From Oscillospiraceae bacterium (GTDB lineage: Bacteria > Bacillota > Clostridia > Oscillospirales > Oscillospiraceae): a DNA stretch of 37,575 nt. The position numbers were made by a program, and so were the translations under genes. The notes under the pieces were generated by a model. That model made no database searches and was not told the DNA's origin. It saw nothing but the letters and a program-made list of their open reading frames with translations. The stretch is taken from contig SVKY01000021.1 of NCBI GenBank assembly GCA_015068235.1, positions 1 through 37,575 of the forward strand, given 5' to 3'. Shown one piece after another: positions 33,681-37,575 of this stretch; the stretch's first letter is position 1; the number at the start of each line of letters is the position of its first letter.

Positions 33681-35069
33681 TTATTTCTTTTCTCTTTCAA
33701 TATGAGCTGCAAGATGCTTTTTATCACGTTTTTCAAAGCCGTGGATCCAATCGGATTTCAGATAGAAGATCAAATAGATGATACTGCTGATCGTCCACGT
33801 CAAGGGATAGGCACTGAAAATGACCCATGGTTTCCCAACGATCGGAACGAAGATAGAAATATACGCCACACGCAGTGCACACCACGTTCCAAGCATCACA
33901 AACATCGGTGCAACGGGTTTACCCGCACCACGCAAAATCGCCGCAATGCAGTGCGAAAATGCCAAGAAGCAGAAAAACAGTGATTCAATATTCGCCTGCT
34001 GTATGCCGATCTTGACTGCCTCAGGATCGTTATGAATAAAGCTCTCCATGAGCGGCTTGGCAAATAGGATCAAAATCACACCGACAATCTCAGCCAGGAT
34101 CACCGCACAAATAATGCCGAATTTCGTGCCTTGTTTCGTTCTTTCATACTGCTTTGCGCCCAAATTCTGGCTGACAAACGTTGTCAGTGCCATCGTAAAA
34201 CAAGTGATGGGCAGGAATGCAAAGCCTTCCAATTTTGCATAAGTACCGCAGCCCGATTGCGCAACAGAGCCAAAGCTGTTGATATTGGTCTGCACAATGA
34301 CGTTAGCAAATGCGATCACCGAATTCTGCAAGCCGGAGGGCAAGCCATAGTGGATGATCTCTTTTAAGCGTTCTTTATCCACTCGCAGCTCTTTTGTCTT
34401 CAGCTGATAGATCTCCTTGCATCTGAACAGACGGATCAGGCACAAAACGCAGCTGACAAACTGAGAAATCGTTGTCGCAAAGGCGGCTGACCACACACCC
34501 CAACCGAAATAGCCCATAAACAAGAAGTCCAGTGCGACATTGATCAGCGAGGATACGATCAGATAATACAAAGGATGCTTGCTGTCGCCAACAGCGCGCA
34601 GGATTCCCATGCAAAGATTATACATGGAAATCGCAATACCGCCGAGAAAATATAATCGGAAATACTCTATCGAATACTCAATGCTGTCCTTCGGAGCAGA
34701 CATCCAACGCAAGATCGTCGGCGTAAAGCCAACGCCGATCACAGTCAGCAAAACACCGGCAAACAGACCGAACAGAATCGTAGTATGAATCGTCTTGCGG
34801 AGCTTTTCAATGTCGTTGGCGCCGTAATATCGTGCGATGACGGATCCGGCACCGACCGAAATACCGCCAAAGAAGCCAACGAGCAAAAACACAAGGCTTC
34901 CCGTCGAGGTAACCGCCGCATAAGGCGCACCGGGCAGATATTTGCCAACGATCCAAGCATCTGCTGTATTATATAACTGCTGAAAAATCTGCCCCAACAA
35001 GATGGGCATGGCAAAAAGAATGAGCCCCTTCCAAATCGGGCCCTGCAAAAGACTATCTTTCTGTTTCAT
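33681..35069 (-). CDS. MATE family multidrug/Na+ (or H+) antiporter
   Basis: A 462-residue membrane protein with 12 hydrophobic segments in two related halves. The opening (GPIWKGLILFAMPILLGQIFQQLYNTADAWIVGKYL) and the GGISVGAGSVIARYYGA segment are standard for the MATE branch of Firmicutes that includes MepA/NorM-like pumps; the second half repeats the pattern (HYGLPSGLQNSVIAFANVIVQTNINSFG). It would export cationic compounds in exchange for an ion; the substrate is unknown. AAGGAAG stands six bases before the ATG and a strong promoter precedes it. It is divergent from a zinc-ribbon membrane protein gene and convergent with oadA. Confidence 0.93.
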   Translation of the reverse strand: MKQKDSLLQGPIWKGLILFAMPILLGQIFQQLYNTADAWIVGKYLPGAPYAAVTSTGSLVFLLVGFFGGISVGAGSVIARYYGANDIEKLRKTIHTTILFGLFAGVLLTVIGVGFTPTILRWMSAPKDSIEYSIEYFRLYFLGGIAISMYNLCMGILRAVGDSKHPLYYLIVSSLINVALDFLFMGYFGWGVWSAAFATTISQFVSCVLCLIRLFRCKEIYQLKTKELRVDKERLKEIIHYGLPSGLQNSVIAFANVIVQTNINSFGSVAQSGCGTYAKLEGFAFLPITCFTMALTTFVSQNLGAKQYERTKQGTKFGIICAVILAEIVGVILILFAKPLMESFIHNDPEAVKIGIQQANIESLFFCFLAFSHCIAAILRGAGKPVAPMFVMLGTWCALRVAYISIFVPIVGKPWVIFSAYPLTWTISSIIYLIFYLKSDWIHGFEKRDKKHLAAHIEREKK

Positions 35070-35099
35070 GATCTACTTCCTTCGATTTCATTCAGCATT

Positions 35100-35128
35100 A
35101 TTATAGCATCTCATGTGAAATTCGTCAA
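35100..35128 (-). promoter_or_regulatory. Promoter of the MATE gene
   Basis: On the minus strand TTGACG (35123-35128) and TATAAT (35100-35105) are 17 bases apart. Confidence 0.85.
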
Positions 35129-35175
35129 TCCGAAACTTTCATGTTATTTGCATATTTATAGATTATATTTTATGC

Positions 35176-35204
35176 TTGAAAAATGCCGCAAAATCGGTTA
35201 ATAT
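35176..35204 (+). promoter_or_regulatory. Promoter of the zinc-ribbon DUF4870-like gene
   Basis: TTGAAA (35176-35181) and TAATAT (35199-35204) are 17 bases apart, 29 bases before the ATG. Confidence 0.7.
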
Positions 35205-35233
35205 GGAAACATCAAAAGGAAGGGAGAAATTCC

Positions 35234-35692
35234 ATGAGCTATTGCAGAAACTGTGGCGCACAAATGGCAGACCATGCTTCACATTGTGCCAACTGCGGCG
35301 CCCCCAACACAGCCCAACAAGCAAGAGATTTCGTTAACAATTTTAACAACACCGCTGATTTCACCCATCAAATGGACCCGCGAGACATTGCGGAGAATAA
35401 GGCAATGGCAGTCTTTGCCTACCTGTCTTTCCTGATCCTGATCCCGATCTTCGCAGCGCCCAATTCCAATTTCGCCCGATTCCACGTCAATCAGGCATTG
35501 CCTCTTGTGATTGCATCGTTTGTGCTCTCGGTGTTCGGAGGCGTTTTGACGTTCTTCCTGTTTCCGCTGGGTATCATTTTCTGGCTGGCAGATGTAGCGA
35601 TCTGTGTACTTCTCATCTTGGGTATCATCAACGCTGTTCAAGGTCGAGCTAAGGAGCTGCCCATCATCGGCAAGCTTCGCTTGTTCAAATAA
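35234..35692 (+). CDS. Zinc-ribbon membrane protein with DUF4870-like domain
   Basis: A 152-residue protein of unknown function. The N-terminus is a zinc ribbon with paired cysteines (CRNCGAQMADHASHCANCG), then a polar linker, then three hydrophobic helices with the DUF4870-type pattern (NKAMAVFAYLSFLILIPIFAAP, FARFHVNQALPLVIASFVLSVFGG, IICVLLILGIINAVQGRAKELP-like ending). ATG 35234 has GGGAG seven bases upstream. Such proteins are common in Clostridia; a cytoplasmic zinc ribbon on a small membrane domain suggests an adaptor, but no role is established. It is a single-gene unit with its own promoter and terminator. Confidence 0.82.
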   Translation: MSYCRNCGAQMADHASHCANCGAPNTAQQARDFVNNFNNTADFTHQMDPRDIAENKAMAVFAYLSFLILIPIFAAPNSNFARFHVNQALPLVIASFVLSVFGGVLTFFLFPLGIIFWLADVAICVLLILGIINAVQGRAKELPIIGKLRLFK

Positions 35693-35696
35693 TCTC

Positions 35697-35722
35697 AACG
35701 GCGGCTAAAAAAAGCCGCCGTT
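35697..35722 (+). terminator. Terminator after the zinc-ribbon gene
   Basis: AACGGCGGCT and its complement enclose a six-A loop, followed by T residues. This is a clear intrinsic terminator. Confidence 0.92.
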
Positions 35723-35782
35723 TTTTGTCCCCTTTTTTAATTCTCTATCGTCTTTATAGATAAGAGCTCTTAAACTTATTTC

Positions 35783-35943
35783 TAATAAAACGGATTGACC
35801 GTTTTATTATGCCGCTGATCAGCGGCATGGCGGCGAAGCCGCCGAGAAATGCCGTGTAATACTGTTTCTGCCGCCATAGGCGGCGCAGGATACCATCCTG
35901 CAATAAAATGGTTTTCAAACCATTTTATCAAGAAACAGTATTA
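35783..35943. repeat. Cluster of six perfect hairpins, the last 87 bases cloverleaf-like
   Basis: Three palindromes in a row (35783-35809; 35809-35828, 20 bases perfect; 35829-35843) are followed by an element bounded by 13-base inverted ends, TAATACTGTTTCT (35857-35869) and AGAAACAGTATTA (35931-35943). Inside are three more perfect hairpins: 35870-35884, 35885-35901 and 35903-35928 (12-base arms, two-base loop). The right end recurs at 16809-16826. No coding potential is seen. It could be a palindromic mobile element or a structured RNA; the sequence alone does not decide. Confidence 0.8.
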
Positions 35944-35968
35944 TACTACCGCAAAAAGGAGGGACGCC

Positions 35969-36463
35969 ATGTCCGAACACAACTTCGAAAGCATAGTCTA
36001 CGCTTATCAGAAGCAGATGCTCTTTGTGGCAGAACGCATTTTGCACAACCTTCATGATGCGGAAGATGCCGTTCAAACCGCACTTTTGCGCATTAGCCGC
36101 CAGCATAAGTTCCTGCCGCAAAACGAGCAGGCGCTCCGTGCCTATGTCCTAACCGCCGCAAAGCACGCAGCTTTGGATCTGTTGCCCAGGCAAAAAAATG
36201 ATTCAAACATAGAAACGGTAGTTGCAGTCAGTTCGTTAGACCTGTTTGAAACCGTTGCCGCTTCACAGGACTATGAAAGATTGCTTGCAGCTATAGAAAG
36301 TCTGCCAAGCATCTATAAAGAAGTTTTGATGTTGCGTTATGTTCAGCAATTGGAGATCAAGCATATCGCCAAGCTTTTGAATCGTCCGCGCAATACCATC
36401 CATAAGCAATTGACACGCGCAAAAGCTCAGCTTCTAAGAATTTATCAAAGGGAGGATTTTTGA
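35969..36463 (+). CDS. ECF-type RNA polymerase sigma factor
   Basis: A 164-residue sigma-70 family protein with only regions 2 and 4. Region 2 (about 5-70) shows FESIVYAYQKQMLFVAERILHNLHDAEDAVQTALLRI, and region 4 (about 100-158) shows AIESLPSIYKEVLMLRYVQQLEIKHIAKLLN followed by the recognition helix RPRNTIHKQLTRAKAQL. AGGAGG lies six bases before ATG 35969; the frame upstream of it passes through the hairpin cluster and is not coding. The next gene starts one base after the stop and encodes the likely anti-sigma factor. No autoregulated ECF promoter could be recognised in the hairpin-rich leader. Confidence 0.92.
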   Translation: MSEHNFESIVYAYQKQMLFVAERILHNLHDAEDAVQTALLRISRQHKFLPQNEQALRAYVLTAAKHAALDLLPRQKNDSNIETVVAVSSLDLFETVAASQDYERLLAAIESLPSIYKEVLMLRYVQQLEIKHIAKLLNRPRNTIHKQLTRAKAQLLRIYQREDF

Positions 36464-36464
36464 A

Positions 36465-37367
36465 ATGAACGTATTTGAAAAAGCACTGCTTCAATCCGTC
36501 AACGACGATTTTTACGATGTTCCCGCTGAAGAGGATTTAGACCTTCCCACCGTAAACCCCAAAAATGTCTGTACGGCACATATTTTTCGCCGCACGTTGA
36601 TCATTGCCGCCGCAATCATCGCATTAGCAGGCAGCGTTTTTGCCGCCTATGTTCTCACTTATCAAATCGGTGATGTCGAGGTCGTGACGAACAAAGATGA
36701 AATTTTTGACTTTGAAATATCCGAGAATGACACCAATCGCTATTACCAGTTGACATTTAAGGAAAATTTCGCCAACCCAAATGCGCCTGAAAAAATTGAA
36801 ACCTATTTCCTGCCGACAAAGGATGTCTCACCCGACACGCTTTCAGCAAACTGTTATATTGAGCAGAAAGACTTCCATGCTTACTATCCATTTATGACAG
36901 AGCAACCTCTTGGTTTCGTGCTGACACAGGCAGAGGTTGCGCAAATTCTCAACAGCCCAACCACCGTCCACTATGAATGGTGCGGTGAAAGTGAGCAGCA
37001 AATTATTTTTACGCAGAGTTTGGCAATCGTTGCCGCCGATGGCACAGCGTATGTAACCCACGCCGTGAATGATACAGATACCATCAATTCCTCGTATCAA
37101 ATTATCCAGGTAGATGAATACAGCGTATTTTCCTTCGAGCATGATTGGAGTGAGCATCCTGATTGGTTAGATCCGCTTAACACCGTATCACGCACATGGT
37201 ATTGGACAGACGGTGATTATCTGTTCACATTGTCGGCAACCGTGAGTGTTGATGAAATGACAGAGCTGTTCCGAAGCATCAAGCCTGTCAGCACACAATT
37301 CCCCTATCGGCAAACCGATGAATTGCGATATGAAGAAAGCTTTGATCTGCCGCAATCGTTAGATTGA
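36465..37367 (+). CDS. Probable anti-sigma factor, single-span membrane protein (DUF4367-like C-terminus)
   Basis: A 300-residue protein. A short acidic cytoplasmic part (1-40; ALLQSVNDDFYDVPAEEDL) precedes one membrane helix at about 45-66 (LIIAAAIIALAGSVFAAYVLTY); the remaining 230 residues would be outside. The C-terminal WYWTDGDYLFTLSATVSVDEMTELFRSIKPV fits the DUF4367 pattern found in Clostridial anti-sigma proteins. No zinc-binding HxxxCxxC motif is present. GGGAGG precedes the ATG, and the gene is one base after the sigma gene, so translation is probably coupled. The role is inferred from position and topology. Confidence 0.75.
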   Translation: MNVFEKALLQSVNDDFYDVPAEEDLDLPTVNPKNVCTAHIFRRTLIIAAAIIALAGSVFAAYVLTYQIGDVEVVTNKDEIFDFEISENDTNRYYQLTFKENFANPNAPEKIETYFLPTKDVSPDTLSANCYIEQKDFHAYYPFMTEQPLGFVLTQAEVAQILNSPTTVHYEWCGESEQQIIFTQSLAIVAADGTAYVTHAVNDTDTINSSYQIIQVDEYSVFSFEHDWSEHPDWLDPLNTVSRTWYWTDGDYLFTLSATVSVDEMTELFRSIKPVSTQFPYRQTDELRYEESFDLPQSLD

Positions 37368-37384
37368 GCACTGTCTTCTAACTT

Positions 37385-37414
37385 ATTATGGGACGGCAAA
37401 AGCCGTCCCATAAT
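37385..37414 (+). terminator. Terminator of the sigma/anti-sigma operon
   Basis: ATTATGGGACGGC and its complement enclose a four-A loop. The tail is TATTATC, moderately T-rich. Confidence 0.8.
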
Positions 37415-37423
37415 ATTATCTGC

Positions 37424-37477
37424 CAAATTCCGATTTATCGCTGAATTACAAATTTTGAACTGTAGGGGAGGGTCATG
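37424..37477. repeat. Dispersed MITE-like repeat, copy 3, truncated
   Basis: The left end (AAATTCCGATTTATCG) is the exact reverse complement of the right arm of copy 2 (14021-14034), proving terminal inverted repeats. The copy continues to GTAGGGGAGGGTCATG in the middle of the palindromic core and then stops abruptly where an insertion sequence end begins. Confidence 0.85.
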
Positions 37478-37575
37478 TGTCAAGAGCAACATGGTTTACA
37501 GATTGCGCAACAACATGGTTTACACATTTGCTCTTGGGTCGCCCTCTAATAAGTAAGCTCGTTTGAGTGTATAAG
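37478..37575. mobile_element. Left end of an IS21-like insertion sequence (runs off the window)
   Basis: TGTCAAGAGCAA begins exactly at the break in repeat copy 3. CAACATGGTTTACA occurs twice (37488-37501 and 37511-37524), and CAAGAGCAA is answered by inverted TTGCTCTTG (37528-37536). Ends starting with TG and multiple subterminal repeats are typical of IS21-family elements. No transposase codons lie within the window, so the family is a moderate-confidence call. Confidence 0.6.

Overview
This window looks like chromosomal DNA from a strictly anaerobic, low-to-mid GC Firmicute, most likely a Clostridia of the Oscillospiraceae/Ruminococcaceae type (inference). The signs are a single-chain pyruvate:ferredoxin oxidoreductase, a sodium-pumping oxaloacetate decarboxylase operon, a type III glutamine synthetase, a SpoVB-type flippase, two DegV proteins and strong AGGAGG ribosome binding sites. 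About 25 genes are packed on both strands. Most units are bounded by clear hairpins and by sigma-A-like promoters with 17-base spacers. No tRNA, rRNA or CRISPR array was seen.

Layout. 1-4.1 kb: a cut-off C-terminus, then tex and a padR-DUF4097 pair on the minus strand. 4.4-8.7 kb, plus strand: a secreted endonuclease I with two extra C-terminal domains, a MATE/SpoVB-like flippase, and a deoxyinosine/uracil DNA glycosylase. 8.7-13.9 kb: glnN on the minus strand, then a DUF421 membrane protein and argD-argF on the plus strand. 14-16.8 kb: a degV gene divergent from a TPR/LRR membrane-anchored protein, with tandem operators in the degV promoter. 16.8-20 kb, minus strand: the operon yifB-thiI-pncC. 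20.2-25.2 kb, plus strand: nifJ with a TTG start, a second degV and a flavin-reductase-like gene. 25.3-30 kb: two divergent membrane proteins, one with a zinc ribbon and Ig-like domain, the other a receptor-like pseudokinase with extracellular beta-sandwich domains. 30.1-33.6 kb: four oxaloacetate decarboxylase genes. 33.7-37.4 kb: a MATE exporter divergent from a zinc-ribbon membrane protein, then an ECF sigma factor and its probable anti-sigma factor. At the right edge one end of an IS21-like insertion sequence interrupts a dispersed repeat.

How the genes fit together. PFOR and the decarboxylase sit at the pyruvate/oxaloacetate node: one yields acetyl-CoA and reduced ferredoxin, the other would convert decarboxylation energy into a sodium gradient. 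GlnN, ArgD and ArgF cover nitrogen assimilation and the last part of ornithine-citrulline synthesis. The PadR and ECF sigma/anti-sigma pairs are probable envelope-response modules.

The most interesting non-standard items are (a) the pseudokinase receptor and its divergent partner; (b) a cluster of six perfect hairpins at 35783-35943 whose last 87 bases could fold as a closed stem with three arms; (c) a 46-base palindromic repeat, identical in two places and set in the same orientation at the 3' end of two unrelated genes; (d) a MITE-like repeat family, one copy split by an IS end; and (e) palindromic operators lying exactly within the padR and degV promoters.
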